The notes under the pieces: model-generated
What the model saw: the letters and a program-made list of their open reading frames with translations, nothing else
Database searches by the model: none
Told to the model about the DNA's origin: nothing
Shown: positions 34,733 through 43,779 of the stretch, piece after piece
Numbering within the stretch: position 1 is the stretch's first letter
Layout of the letters: every line of letters begins with the position of its first letter
Program-made: the position numbers and the translations under genes
Assembly: GCA_958295945.1 (NCBI GenBank)
Contig: OY282386.1
Coordinates: forward strand, 3,590,204-3,654,203
Length of the DNA: 64,000 nt
Source of the DNA: Candidatus Poribacteria bacterium
GTDB lineage: Bacteria; Poribacteria; WGA-4E; WGA-3G
Direction of reading: 5' to 3'

Positions 34733-35827
34733 GTGAATACATTGAAAATCCACCAATCCATACTACACAATCTCAACAATATTTTTGCTCATATCCGACA
34801 ATTAATTATTAACTGTATGCCGCCGGTACTTGCTATCTGCGGATTTTTTCTACTATGTGGGATTGTGCTCATCCTACGCGGACAGAACGCTTTCGAATTT
34901 TACAAAATAATCTTTCTCAGTGGATTTTCAAACTTTGATGAATTCGGTAGCGTCTTATTTAATGCCACCCCGCTCATCTTTACCGGTCTGTCAGTTGCCA
35001 TCGGATATAAGGCAGGCTTATTCAATATCGGATGTGAAGGACAACTCTATGTTGCAGCATTTGCTGCAGCATGGGTTGGAATAAACTTCAACCTCCCTTC
35101 AGTTTTGATGATACCACTCTGTTTATGTGCTGCATTGTTAGCAGGTGCAATATGGGGTGGCATTCCGGGAATTTTAAAAGCCAAGTTCGGAGCACACGAA
35201 GTTATCAACACCATTATGATGAACTTCATCGCCTTAGCAATAACCAATCTCCTTGTTACTTCTGTATATAGAGAACCCGGCCAGATGATTCCTCACACAT
35301 CTCCAATTTCTAAATCCGCACACTTACCGCGTTTAGCAGATGCATTGTTTTTCATTCCAGACAGTAACTTATTAAATGCAAGTTTTATAATTGCCTCTAT
35401 CAGTGTGATATTATGTTACGTTTTGTTGAAATATACCCGATGGGGTTATGAACTCAGATTAGTTGGTAACGCTCCAGATGTTGCAGAATATGGTGGTATA
35501 AATCCTCGTGTTGTAACAGTGTGGGTGATGGCATTGAGTGGGGCAATTGCAGGATTAGCGGGTGTCGCAGATGTCATGGGGTATCGATATAGGTTTGCTG
35601 ATAGTTTCTCATCTGGATGGGGATTCACTGGAATTGCAGTCGCACTATTAGGAAAAAACCACCCATTCGGTGTATTTGCCGCAGCACTCTTATTTGGCTT
35701 ACTCAACAAAGTTGCATTGGATATTGAGCTGTTCTTGAATGTGCCAAGGGGTTTATTCCTTGTAGGTCAAGGCTTGCTCATCATCTGGTTAGTATGTCAG
35801 GAAGGCTTAACAAAGAGGAAAACATGA
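34733..35827 (+). CDS. YufP-type (BmpA-system) ABC transporter permease
   Basis: The 364-residue protein has about 9-10 membrane helices and the pattern of YufP-like nucleoside permeases: ATPLIFTGLSVAIGYKAGLFNIGCEGQLYVAAFAA, then KFGAHEVINTIMMNFIALAI and the end YEYGGINPRVVTVWVMALSGAIAGLAG-like stretch. The GTG start at 34733 has no strong ribosome-binding site; a later ATG is possible. Its stop overlaps the ATG of the next permease (ATGA), so the two are coupled. No BmpA lipoprotein or YufO ATPase lies beside it. Confidence 0.82.
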   Translation: MNTLKIHQSILHNLNNIFAHIRQLIINCMPPVLAICGFFLLCGIVLILRGQNAFEFYKIIFLSGFSNFDEFGSVLFNATPLIFTGLSVAIGYKAGLFNIGCEGQLYVAAFAAAWVGINFNLPSVLMIPLCLCAALLAGAIWGGIPGILKAKFGAHEVINTIMMNFIALAITNLLVTSVYREPGQMIPHTSPISKSAHLPRLADALFFIPDSNLLNASFIIASISVILCYVLLKYTRWGYELRLVGNAPDVAEYGGINPRVVTVWVMALSGAIAGLAGVADVMGYRYRFADSFSSGWGFTGIAVALLGKNHPFGVFAAALLFGLLNKVALDIELFLNVPRGLFLVGQGLLIIWLVCQEGLTKRKT

Positions 35828-36666
35828 TTCTTGATATAATTCCAAGCACACTGCGAATGACAACTCCACTTGGATATGCTGCTCTCGGTGGCATATACTC
35901 AGAACGTTCTGGTATTATCAATCTCGCACTTGAAGGCATGATGTTGATAGGCGCTTACGGGTATGTGATTGGTGCACATGCCTCTGGATCAGCATGGATA
36001 GGACTAACTGTCGGAGTTGCTTTAGGTGTTACCATGGCATTGTTGCATGCCATGGCTACAATAACATTTCACGCTGATCAAATAGTCACAGGAATAGCAA
36101 TTAATATTCTGGCTTTAGGAATTACTGAGTATCTTATACCTTCAACAGAAAGAGTTCCCGGTTTACCAGATTTCGGGTTGCCAATCATCGGTTCCTTTAG
36201 CATTCTTGTCTATTTCCTACCTATATTAATGATAGGAAGTCATGTCTTCATATATAAAACACCTTGGGGGTTGCGTCTACGCGCTGCGGGAGAATCAACA
36301 GAGGCACTAAAAACTCTCAGTTTGAGTCGGGCAAAGTGGCAATATCTCGGTGTAATTGTGAGTGGTGCCTTCGCTGGATTAGGTGGATGTTTCCTTGTTT
36401 CAGATGTTCACATATTTACAAAAGGCATAATCGGTGGAAGAGGATATGTTGCCTTGGCAGCTGTAATTTTTGGTAATTGGCGACCACTGTACGGTGTTGC
36501 TGCATGTCTCTTTTTCGGGTTTGCATCTTCATTAGATCTGATTGACCTATGGAATATACCGGATCAACTCATAAAAATCCTACCGTACATATTAACGATG
36601 GTTGTTCTTGCTGGACTTGTCGGTAGATCGCGTCCACCCGCTGCATTGGGTAAAATGAAATCCTAA
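35824..36666 (+). CDS. YufQ-type (BmpA-system) ABC transporter permease
   Basis: I chose the ATG at 35824, which overlaps the upstream TGA, giving 280 residues. An earlier in-frame start at 35794 lies inside the neighbour. Family cues are the LGYAALGGIYSERSGIINLALEGMMLIGAYG start, ALHAMATITFHADQIVTGIAINILALGI, and the GAFAGLGGCFLV motif. Together with the previous gene it forms a complete permease pair for nucleosides or similar solutes. Its ATPase and binding protein are missing from the window. Confidence 0.85.
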   Translation: MILDIIPSTLRMTTPLGYAALGGIYSERSGIINLALEGMMLIGAYGYVIGAHASGSAWIGLTVGVALGVTMALLHAMATITFHADQIVTGIAINILALGITEYLIPSTERVPGLPDFGLPIIGSFSILVYFLPILMIGSHVFIYKTPWGLRLRAAGESTEALKTLSLSRAKWQYLGVIVSGAFAGLGGCFLVSDVHIFTKGIIGGRGYVALAAVIFGNWRPLYGVAACLFFGFASSLDLIDLWNIPDQLIKILPYILTMVVLAGLVGRSRPPAALGKMKS

Positions 36667-36682
36667 TTTCCTACTGACCTAT

Positions 36683-39043
36683 TCATGAACCCATCTCATC
36701 GGGTAGTTGGTAATATTCGGAATGCTTTGTGTAATAACCATAGGATTTAGCATGCTTAGGATTTATCATATTGCACAAAACACCAATCCCCTTTGAAGGT
36801 AATACTTCCTTTAGATGTTTGAGACCAGTCAACACATCAAAACGTTTTGTCTTTGTAATGTCAAACACATAAACAACAGCATCAGCCACAGTTGCCAAAA
36901 TCACCGGATCTGCAACTGCACGAACTGGTGGTGAATCTATGACAATCACGTCATATTCAGATTTAACCATTTCCAGCAATTGTGTCATCATATCAGAATT
37001 TAACAGTTCAATCGGATTCGGTGGCACAGTGCCTCCTGGAATGAGATGCAGATTAGCAATTCCTGTCTGACGGACTGTTGAATGTAAAACTTCATAACCG
37101 TTTTCGTCATTAAGAGTTATAAGAGCTTCACTCAAACCGGGTTTACGCGTGTCACTGTGAGTAACTACTGAGGAGTCGTCAAATGTTTCTTCTTCCGCTT
37201 GTGTATTTATCTGTAGTAGTTGTTCAGTTGGAAATGATGTATGTTGTGATGGTCTGCGCATGTCGGCATCTATGAGTAGCACTTTATTACCTTTTTGGAT
37301 AAGTGTAGCAGCAAGGTTGGAGGAAACGGTACTTTTCCCTTCACCACGTGTCGAACTTGTTACCAATACAGTTTTCAGATCGCTACTAAGGTTTAGAAAT
37401 GGTAATTTCGCCGCAATCACACGAAATGCATCAGATGTTCTGTTGGTAGGAGCATCATTAACGATGAGGGGAATACGATACGTGCTGCTCTTCTTAATGG
37501 ATGGAATTACACCGAGAAAATTTGGGGGGTCTGGCAGCGAATCCAATTGACGAACAGAATCCTCTAAACGCAAATAGGTGTCTTTTAAGTAGTTCTTTAC
37601 AACAGCAAATGTCAAACCGAGTAATCCACCTAACATCGCACCTAAGACCAAATTGATCTTCATTCGCGGTTTAATCGGTTCTTCAGACAGTCGTGCTTGA
37701 TCTAATACATTAAGTGTTTCTGATCGTGTTTCATCAATTATCTGTGACTCTCGTACTCTTGTTTCTAAAGCAACCAACTGGGCACCATATAATTCCACAT
37801 CGCGCTTACGTTTGAACAGATCAAGTTGTTGATCAGACCACCCGCTGAGTTCATTAACATGATCATCTATTTGGGCAGATACTGTGGCTATTTGCTCTTT
37901 TAATCCCACTATAGATGCTTCTGTCTCATTCACTTTTTCTGTAAGAAGTTGGTGGAGAGGATTATACGACGAAGTTTTACTTTTTATCTCTCGCTCCTCA
38001 TTCTTAAGTCGTTCTTTTGTCTCCTTTATCTTTTCATCAAAAGCAGCAATTTCAGGATGCTTGACATCACCGTATTTTCCAATCAATGCTTTACGTTCAA
38101 TTTCAAACTCGTTCAGATTATCTTGTAGCTTAGAATAACTCGGATTCTTTGTTGTAGATTCGGATATAAGCTGTTCTTCAACATTTGTTAGTTCATCCTG
38201 ATATGCCTTCAGTCTCAATTCTGCTCCAATCAAATGGCTAGCCAATTCATTTTCACTCAACTGCAATGCTAATATCACCTGTGCTTGTGTACCGCCTTCT
38301 GCATTAATGGTTATTTCTGGATGAGACTTCTGAAACTCAAACAGTCTCTTCTCTGCCTTATCTAATTGCTGTTTGGCTTCAGTTATCAATTCTTGAGCTT
38401 CCGGTTTTTCCCACCAACGCATATTATCTGCTTTTTCCGTTTCAACAACAAGTATCAACAATTCAGCAATTTTGTTGCACAATAGTTGCGCATATTCAGG
38501 ATTCCTGTTTCTTACCTTCAGTGTTATTACGTTTCCATCCGGTGACTCTTCAACTGTTATTTTCTCGTCAATTAGTGTTTTTACGAAATAATCTCTCCAC
38601 TCTTCATCTGTAAGTTCTCCTTGCTCAGTAAGGGTATCATCTAATGATATGTTGAACAGATCCGCAAACCATCTGACAGATCTTCCACGATGCACAGGGA
38701 GAGGTTTCAATTCACCCGAATTGATTAGTTGATCAACTGCAGGAGTGATGATTAAATCGCGTGACTGCATGAGAGTAGCAAAAGTACCTAACGATGGACT
38801 CTTAAAAAGTCCAGTTAAAGGCAGTCCTGACAATAATGAAGAAGGTCCTTGTTCATCAAGTATACGAACAGTCGTTTCAGATTGATAAACAGGTTGGGTG
38901 AAATCGGTGACAAGGAATGCAGCGATTACACACAACAAAAAGATAGCGATAACACTCCATTTATTCCGCCACAAAATCCAAAAATAATCTAATAATCGTA
39001 TTTCAGTAATTTCTTCAAGTTGCTTGTCATTAGTCTCTGACAT
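36683..39043 (-). CDS. Wzc-like polysaccharide biosynthesis tyrosine autokinase
   Basis: The 786-residue protein has the N-terminal Wzz chain-length domain with two membrane helices (about 30-50 and 470-490) and a long coiled-coil region between them. The C-terminal BY-kinase carries Walker A SSTRGEGKSTVSSN (about 568-581), Walker A' LLIDADMRRP (about 594-603) and Walker B VIVIDSPP. The last 25 residues are Tyr-rich (YGYYTKHSEYY), the usual autophosphorylated cluster. It controls export and chain length of a surface polysaccharide. The neighbouring Wza-like gene and the heptose/UDP-sugar genes downstream support this. Confidence 0.9.
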   Translation of the reverse strand: MSETNDKQLEEITEIRLLDYFWILWRNKWSVIAIFLLCVIAAFLVTDFTQPVYQSETTVRILDEQGPSSLLSGLPLTGLFKSPSLGTFATLMQSRDLIITPAVDQLINSGELKPLPVHRGRSVRWFADLFNISLDDTLTEQGELTDEEWRDYFVKTLIDEKITVEESPDGNVITLKVRNRNPEYAQLLCNKIAELLILVVETEKADNMRWWEKPEAQELITEAKQQLDKAEKRLFEFQKSHPEITINAEGGTQAQVILALQLSENELASHLIGAELRLKAYQDELTNVEEQLISESTTKNPSYSKLQDNLNEFEIERKALIGKYGDVKHPEIAAFDEKIKETKERLKNEEREIKSKTSSYNPLHQLLTEKVNETEASIVGLKEQIATVSAQIDDHVNELSGWSDQQLDLFKRKRDVELYGAQLVALETRVRESQIIDETRSETLNVLDQARLSEEPIKPRMKINLVLGAMLGGLLGLTFAVVKNYLKDTYLRLEDSVRQLDSLPDPPNFLGVIPSIKKSSTYRIPLIVNDAPTNRTSDAFRVIAAKLPFLNLSSDLKTVLVTSSTRGEGKSTVSSNLAATLIQKGNKVLLIDADMRRPSQHTSFPTEQLLQINTQAEEETFDDSSVVTHSDTRKPGLSEALITLNDENGYEVLHSTVRQTGIANLHLIPGGTVPPNPIELLNSDMMTQLLEMVKSEYDVIVIDSPPVRAVADPVILATVADAVVYVFDITKTKRFDVLTGLKHLKEVLPSKGIGVLCNMINPKHAKSYGYYTKHSEYYQLPDEMGS

Positions 39044-39178
39044 TTTTCCCTCATGATCAAAATCTATTGTTCCAACAGTATATAGTCCAACTAAAAATAC
39101 AGTCTGTTACTGTTAACTAACTTCTTTATTTAATCCAAAGAGTTTACATTTGTAATCCAATATTAGATTACGTTCTTT

Positions 39179-40360
39179 CTATCTGTATCTAAGCCAAACA
39201 CTGACGACTAAGTTTGTTAGTGAGGCAGCAAAAGTCAACACACGCCAATCAATGCGCGTTCGTTCCAATATACGTAGTTGATCATTTGGATAGAGAAGAA
39301 CTTCTGATTGCACCAAATTATAGTTCAGTTCCTCTTGCGTTCCATTTGCGCGAGTAAGAATGCATTTCTTGGGATTAGCTTTTTCTTCATTCAATCCACC
39401 AGCCATTGCAACGGCATCTCTTAACAGAGTCGGTTCTGTAACAACATATTGACCAGGCTTATCAACTGCTCCGACTACACTAATTTTTGCTTCTGCAAGC
39501 GGAACATATAATGTATCCCCTGGTCCCATTGTCATCACTACATCAACAGCGGTGAGATCCACAGTTGTATTCCCATCCTCAGTGATGATTTCTGCCTTTT
39601 TTAAATCTGCAAAGTCTGCTCTCGATCCTCCAGCAAGTTTTAAAGCTTGCGTTGCAGCAATTTCTTGACCCGTGATCGGATAATTACCCGGAACCATGAC
39701 TGCACCAATTACTCGTATTCGACGTTGGGCAAAAATTGATGGCACGATGACAACATCATAATCCTTTAAGGGAATATCTATATTACCTGATTCCATTTGC
39801 TCTTCAAAATTAACTGTTGTGTGCACCTTCCCATCACGCCAAACAACTACCTTGGTCAGATCTGCAATTTCATTATTAATTCCTGCCGCTGCCAACGCTT
39901 GTATTAGATAAACTTGACCGGTTTCAAACACATGTAAATTGCCACGAGGTCTTTGGTCTACTGCACCAAATACCAGAATATTTCGTCTCGGTTGCATTAA
40001 GGTAACATACACACGGGCACTCGGAAGTTTCTCAGAAAACACTTTCTGCATCGCATCCTGAAGCTCAGGTACAGTTAAGTCCGTTGCCTTAATCAGACCA
40101 ATGAGAGGATATGAGATAAACCCATCAGGTTGGACAGGAACGGGGACACGGTCTTTCGTATATTCCGCATATCCTTCGACCGTAACAACAATACTATCCC
40201 CAACCTGTAATTTATATGTAGATGTTATGGGATAATCTGGACCTTTTGTGACGATATTCTCGTCAGGAGGCTCTTCTGAAAAAACTTGCAATGGGTAACA
40301 GATATGTCCAATTACTATCAGTAATAGACAGATAAAACATAAGTTCAAATACAATTTCAT
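39179..40360 (-). CDS. Wza-like polysaccharide export protein with SLBB domains
   Basis: The 393-residue protein has a signal peptide (about 1-30), the export-domain start YKLQVGDSIVVTVEGYAEYT (about 48-66), and SLBB-type domains seen as IRVIGAVMVPGNYPITGQE, VVGAVDKPGQYVVTEPTLL and similar repeats. A C-terminal membrane-like helix is short (WRVLTFAASLTNLVVSVWL). The signal has no clear lipobox Cys, unlike E. coli Wza. It lies upstream of the Wzc-like gene on the same strand, so the two are probably co-transcribed for capsule or exopolysaccharide export. Confidence 0.88.
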   Translation of the reverse strand: MKLYLNLCFICLLLIVIGHICYPLQVFSEEPPDENIVTKGPDYPITSTYKLQVGDSIVVTVEGYAEYTKDRVPVPVQPDGFISYPLIGLIKATDLTVPELQDAMQKVFSEKLPSARVYVTLMQPRRNILVFGAVDQRPRGNLHVFETGQVYLIQALAAAGINNEIADLTKVVVWRDGKVHTTVNFEEQMESGNIDIPLKDYDVVIVPSIFAQRRIRVIGAVMVPGNYPITGQEIAATQALKLAGGSRADFADLKKAEIITEDGNTTVDLTAVDVVMTMGPGDTLYVPLAEAKISVVGAVDKPGQYVVTEPTLLRDAVAMAGGLNEEKANPKKCILTRANGTQEELNYNLVQSEVLLYPNDQLRILERTRIDWRVLTFAASLTNLVVSVWLRYR

Positions 40361-40573
40361 ATATTTTAATGTATACCTTTATGATTGCTTTCTTGAATTA
40401 CTTTTTGACAGAACTTAGATTTTTGATGTAATTTAATCGTATATTCTTCACTAATTCTTGAAGATATTCTTATTGTTCCAACACATCAGATTTTAACTTT
40501 TATAATTTGACACTTCATTACAAAATCATACCTTCCTATTTTAACAGCACTAATACAAAAACACAAGTGAAAA

Positions 40574-40748
40574 GGGTGTGTAAAGATTTTGTCACTAACT
40601 TCTTACTATGAATTGTAGGGGCGGGTCTCTGTGCCCGACCGTTGCCGGACAGGACAAGGAATGGCGGGGCACAGAGACCCGCCCCTACAATAGAGGACAG
40701 GTTTTTCACTTGAATTGACATCTACGGTGACAAGAACTTTACACACCC
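40574..40748. repeat. 175-bp MITE-like element, copy A
   Basis: The element begins GGGTGTGTAAAGATTTTGTC and ends GACAAGAACTTTACACACCC, so its ends are imperfect inverted repeats of about 24 bp. A large internal palindrome (GTAGGGGCGGGTCTCTGTGC paired with GCACAGAGACCCGCCCCTAC) lies between. It is 173/175 identical to copy B at 41810-41984. It sits in the gap 40361-41047 after the Wza gene, which otherwise holds only AT-rich sequence. It encodes no protein of its own; target duplications were not clear. Confidence 0.85.
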
Positions 40749-41047
40749 TCATTGTAAGTTTTACTATAAATTGAATCTTTTGGAATGGAACGTACCTTTC
40801 CAAACTCCCATCCGTGTAATCCGCGCAATCTACGACAATCCGGAATTCTGAAACAACGAAAACACATCAATTCAGGATAACAAAATGCTCAAAAATGCAA
40901 CATCCAGAGAAATATATACAATTGTTCTAAGAAAATACACAAAAGAATGAAAATATGCCAAATATATTCCTTTTTTACTTGACTTATGTTAGTTACTTAC
41001 GTTATAATATGTGTCACATAAATAGTTTTGAATGCAGGTTATCAAAT

Positions 41048-41854
41048 ATGTATACAGATCAGGTTAAACATGTCACAGAAAATGTCCAGCAAATGTTCAC
41101 GTCATTCCATAGAGTGACAGCTCAAAATTGTGGCAGATCAGAAACAAAACCGGTCATAGACGCGCAATTAAGTGCACCTCATGACATTTTGGAAATGATA
41201 TTCTTAACTATTGAATTATCATACCAGATTATGCGGGGAAGGTTTCCATCTCCGATTTCTTACACACCGAAACTGAATCTGGATGACGTACAATTAAAAA
41301 AAAATTTTATTTTTGAAAAAACCTTTCTTAACCCTTATGTAGACAACGCTATCAACAACGAAAACAACGTACAGTTGTACGGACTATTGTACGTCAATTG
41401 TACGTCGTTGTGGAGAAAAATTACAATGATATTTGAAGAAAGACATAAAGAATTCGCTGTTAAATGTTTCGCAAGATTCATGACCATTTCAGCTATCGTC
41501 GACGCATTCAAAGAAGAATTCCATGATGATATACCCAAACCCGCTCCCGTGCAACAGAATCAGAACTTAGAGCAATATCATCAGGAAATTGAAAAACACA
41601 AACGCGCTATCAAAGGGAAACTCTATCAGCAACTCAGGAAGTATAACATCACACACAAAGATTTCCCACAAAAATGGCTGCAGCTCTTCAACCTAACACG
41701 CCAAGAATTCCTAAACTGCTACCTGCTTGAAGAACTACTAAACGAGGACAACATCTCTAAAGAACTTCAAACATTCTACGGATTCATCAAACAACGTGTG
41801 TTTCAATACGGGTGTGTAAAGATTTTGTCACTAACTTCTTACTATGAATTGTAG
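41048..41854 (+). CDS. Hypothetical protein whose 3' end is a MITE-like element
   Basis: An ATG at 41048 gives 268 residues; a longer frame from 40955 is possible but its first part has no supporting ribosome-binding site. The sequence is helical and charged in its second half (QYHQEIEKHKRAIKGKLYQQLRKYN) and shows no known motif. The last 15 codons (41810-41854) lie inside MITE copy B, whose left end supplies the final residues and stop. Bases 41156-41180 also match a repeat at 19725-19750. So part of this gene is built from repeat sequence, and it may be a decaying gene. Confidence 0.45.
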   Translation: MYTDQVKHVTENVQQMFTSFHRVTAQNCGRSETKPVIDAQLSAPHDILEMIFLTIELSYQIMRGRFPSPISYTPKLNLDDVQLKKNFIFEKTFLNPYVDNAINNENNVQLYGLLYVNCTSLWRKITMIFEERHKEFAVKCFARFMTISAIVDAFKEEFHDDIPKPAPVQQNQNLEQYHQEIEKHKRAIKGKLYQQLRKYNITHKDFPQKWLQLFNLTRQEFLNCYLLEELLNEDNISKELQTFYGFIKQRVFQYGCVKILSLTSYYEL

Positions 41855-41984
41855 GGGCGGGTCTCTGTGCCCGACCGTTGCCGGACAGGACAAGGAATGG
41901 GGGGGCACAGAGACCCGCCCCTACAATAGAGGACAGGTTTTTCACTTGAATTGACGTCTACGGTGACAAGAACTTTACACACCC
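41810..41984. repeat. 175-bp MITE-like element, copy B
   Basis: This copy has the same ends and length as copy A at 40574-40748 and differs by two bases (41901, C to G in the internal palindrome region, and 41956, A to G). It overlaps the last 45 bp of the gene at 41048-41854 and lies just before the GTG of the heptose kinase gene. Its recent spread is implied by the near identity. Confidence 0.85.
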
Positions 41985-42035
41985 AAAATCAGAATGTTTG
42001 TTGATTAACCTATTAAGTTATGGTAATATAATCTT

Positions 42036-43088
42036 GTGAACTACAATAACATACTTACTCAATTTCAAGATAAACAGATAATGATTGTAGGTGACATCAT
42101 CTTAGATGAATATATATGGGGTGATGTTAACCGTATTTCTCCTGAAGCTCCTGTTCCAGTTATTGAGATATGTGGCGAAAGATTAGGTTGCGGCGGTGCT
42201 GCAAATGTTGCACAGAATATCGTTAGTTTAGGAGGAAAAGCAGAACTGATTGGGATTGTTGGAAAGGATAGAGATGGAGAACAGATTTTCCAGATGCTAA
42301 ATTCTATCGGTGTCGGAACAGCTGGCATTTGTGTAGATGTCCTAAGACATACGAGTAAGAAGACTCGCGTTATCGTCCAATCTGACAACACAGATACCAT
42401 ACAACTACCATACAACAACAATCCGGATGACGAGGTTCCACACCACGGACAACATCTCCTGCGTATTGATAGGGAAACTAAACATGAAATCAGCGGATTA
42501 GGAAGAACTGCGATAACAAATGCTTTCCGTACACAAATACCGCATACAGATGCTATCATTTTTGCCGATTATGATAAAGGGGTCTTTAGTTCAAAACTAA
42601 TAAATGATCTTGTAAACCTTGCTAAAGTATTCAGTGTGCCAATTGTCGTAGACCCAAAGCATGATAATTTCTGGCATTATAAAGGTGTAACTGCACTCAC
42701 ACCGAACCACAAAGAAGCTGGTGATGCTATACAAAACGAAATCACCGATGAATCCAGTCTAATTGAAATTGGCGTTAACATTTTAGATCGCCTATCTCTA
42801 CCCACATTGTTGATTACGCGTGAAGAGAAAGGAATGTCACTTTTTCAACGTGACTCAAATGGGGATTTGCAAGTTGAACACATACCCCCTCAAGCGACTG
42901 ATGTCATTGATGTCACGGGGGCTGGAGATACTGTTGTATCCGTTTTCACCCTCGCACTTGCAGCAGGAGCAGATTTCTATAAGGCAGCGATTCTTTCAAG
43001 TATTGCTGGTGGAATTGTTGTCTGCAAAATGGGGTGTGCGAATGTCACATCAGATGAATTTCATGCTGCTATAGAGAAATGGAAATAA
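42036..43088 (+). CDS. RfaE1-type heptose-7-phosphate kinase (PfkB family)
   Basis: The 350-residue protein is a PfkB sugar kinase with the RfaE-domain-I marker NRISPEAPVPVIE, the GCGGAANVAQNI motif, and the catalytic DVTGAGDTVVS (Asp as base) near residue 290. It would phosphorylate D-glycero-D-manno-heptose 7-phosphate at C1 in the ADP- or GDP-heptose pathway. The nucleotidyltransferase half of E. coli HldE is absent, so it is a stand-alone kinase. The GmhB phosphatase gene follows after 34 bp and fits the next step. GTG is the start; it overlaps no gene. Confidence 0.85.
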   Translation: MNYNNILTQFQDKQIMIVGDIILDEYIWGDVNRISPEAPVPVIEICGERLGCGGAANVAQNIVSLGGKAELIGIVGKDRDGEQIFQMLNSIGVGTAGICVDVLRHTSKKTRVIVQSDNTDTIQLPYNNNPDDEVPHHGQHLLRIDRETKHEISGLGRTAITNAFRTQIPHTDAIIFADYDKGVFSSKLINDLVNLAKVFSVPIVVDPKHDNFWHYKGVTALTPNHKEAGDAIQNEITDESSLIEIGVNILDRLSLPTLLITREEKGMSLFQRDSNGDLQVEHIPPQATDVIDVTGAGDTVVSVFTLALAAGADFYKAAILSSIAGGIVVCKMGCANVTSDEFHAAIEKWK

Positions 43089-43122
43089 ACAAATCAGACA
43101 TTGATTTTCTATATAACCACCA

Positions 43123-43704
43123 ATGAAACATGACAGTATGAAAACCATCTTTTTGGATAGAGATGGTGTAATCAATGAGAATCCTCCAAACAGAGGTTAT
43201 GTCTGTAATTGGAACGGTTTTAGTTTCCTACCGAATGCATTACAAGCAATTAACATCTTGACAGTGAGTGGCTTTCGTATTTTTTTGATAACAAATCAAG
43301 CAGGAATTGGAAAAGGTATTTTCACAGTGCAACAACTCTCTGACATCCATCAAAGGATGCTGAAAGAAATGAATAGAAATGGTGGTGAAATAGCGAAAAT
43401 ATACTACTGTCCACACCATCCTGATGATGGTTGTCCTTGTCGTAAACCGAAACCGGGAATGTTGAAAAATGCAGCAAATGAGTACGGATTTGATATATCT
43501 GATACATTTTTCATCGGTGATTCAATGTCCGACATAATCGCTGCACAAAGTGCAGGGGCATCACCAATTCTTGTTCTTACTGGACACGGACGAGACACAT
43601 ATAACTGCTATATTAAGTCTAACTCAAATAACAAGACAAGAATGCCTGACAAAATATTTACAAACCTATATTCCGCGTCAAGATGGTTACAGAATAAAAG
43701 ATAG
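43123..43704 (+). CDS. gmhB: GmhB-type heptose 1,7-bisphosphate 7-phosphatase (HAD family)
   Basis: The 193-residue HAD phosphatase has motif I FLDRDGVINE (Asp12 and Asp14 from the first ATG), the zinc-binding CPHHPDDGCPCRKPKPGM, and IGDSMSDIIAA for motif IV. This matches GmhB, which removes the 7-phosphate of heptose bisphosphate. An ATG five codons downstream (43138) is an alternative start. It lies in line with the kinase and a UDP-sugar dehydrogenase. The other heptose genes (gmhA, hldD) are not in the window. Confidence 0.85.
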   Translation: MKHDSMKTIFLDRDGVINENPPNRGYVCNWNGFSFLPNALQAINILTVSGFRIFLITNQAGIGKGIFTVQQLSDIHQRMLKEMNRNGGEIAKIYYCPHHPDDGCPCRKPKPGMLKNAANEYGFDISDTFFIGDSMSDIIAAQSAGASPILVLTGHGRDTYNCYIKSNSNNKTRMPDKIFTNLYSASRWLQNKR

Positions 43705-43779
43705 CACAAGTTACCACCTATTATGTTTGAAGTGTTTGAAACCCCGGTTTATTAAAAAACAACAATAGAATCTGAGAAC

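Noticed and set aside
40536..40803. Two reverse-strand frames across MITE copy A
   Set aside because: They run through the palindromic element and have no family features. The DNA palindrome explains the openness.
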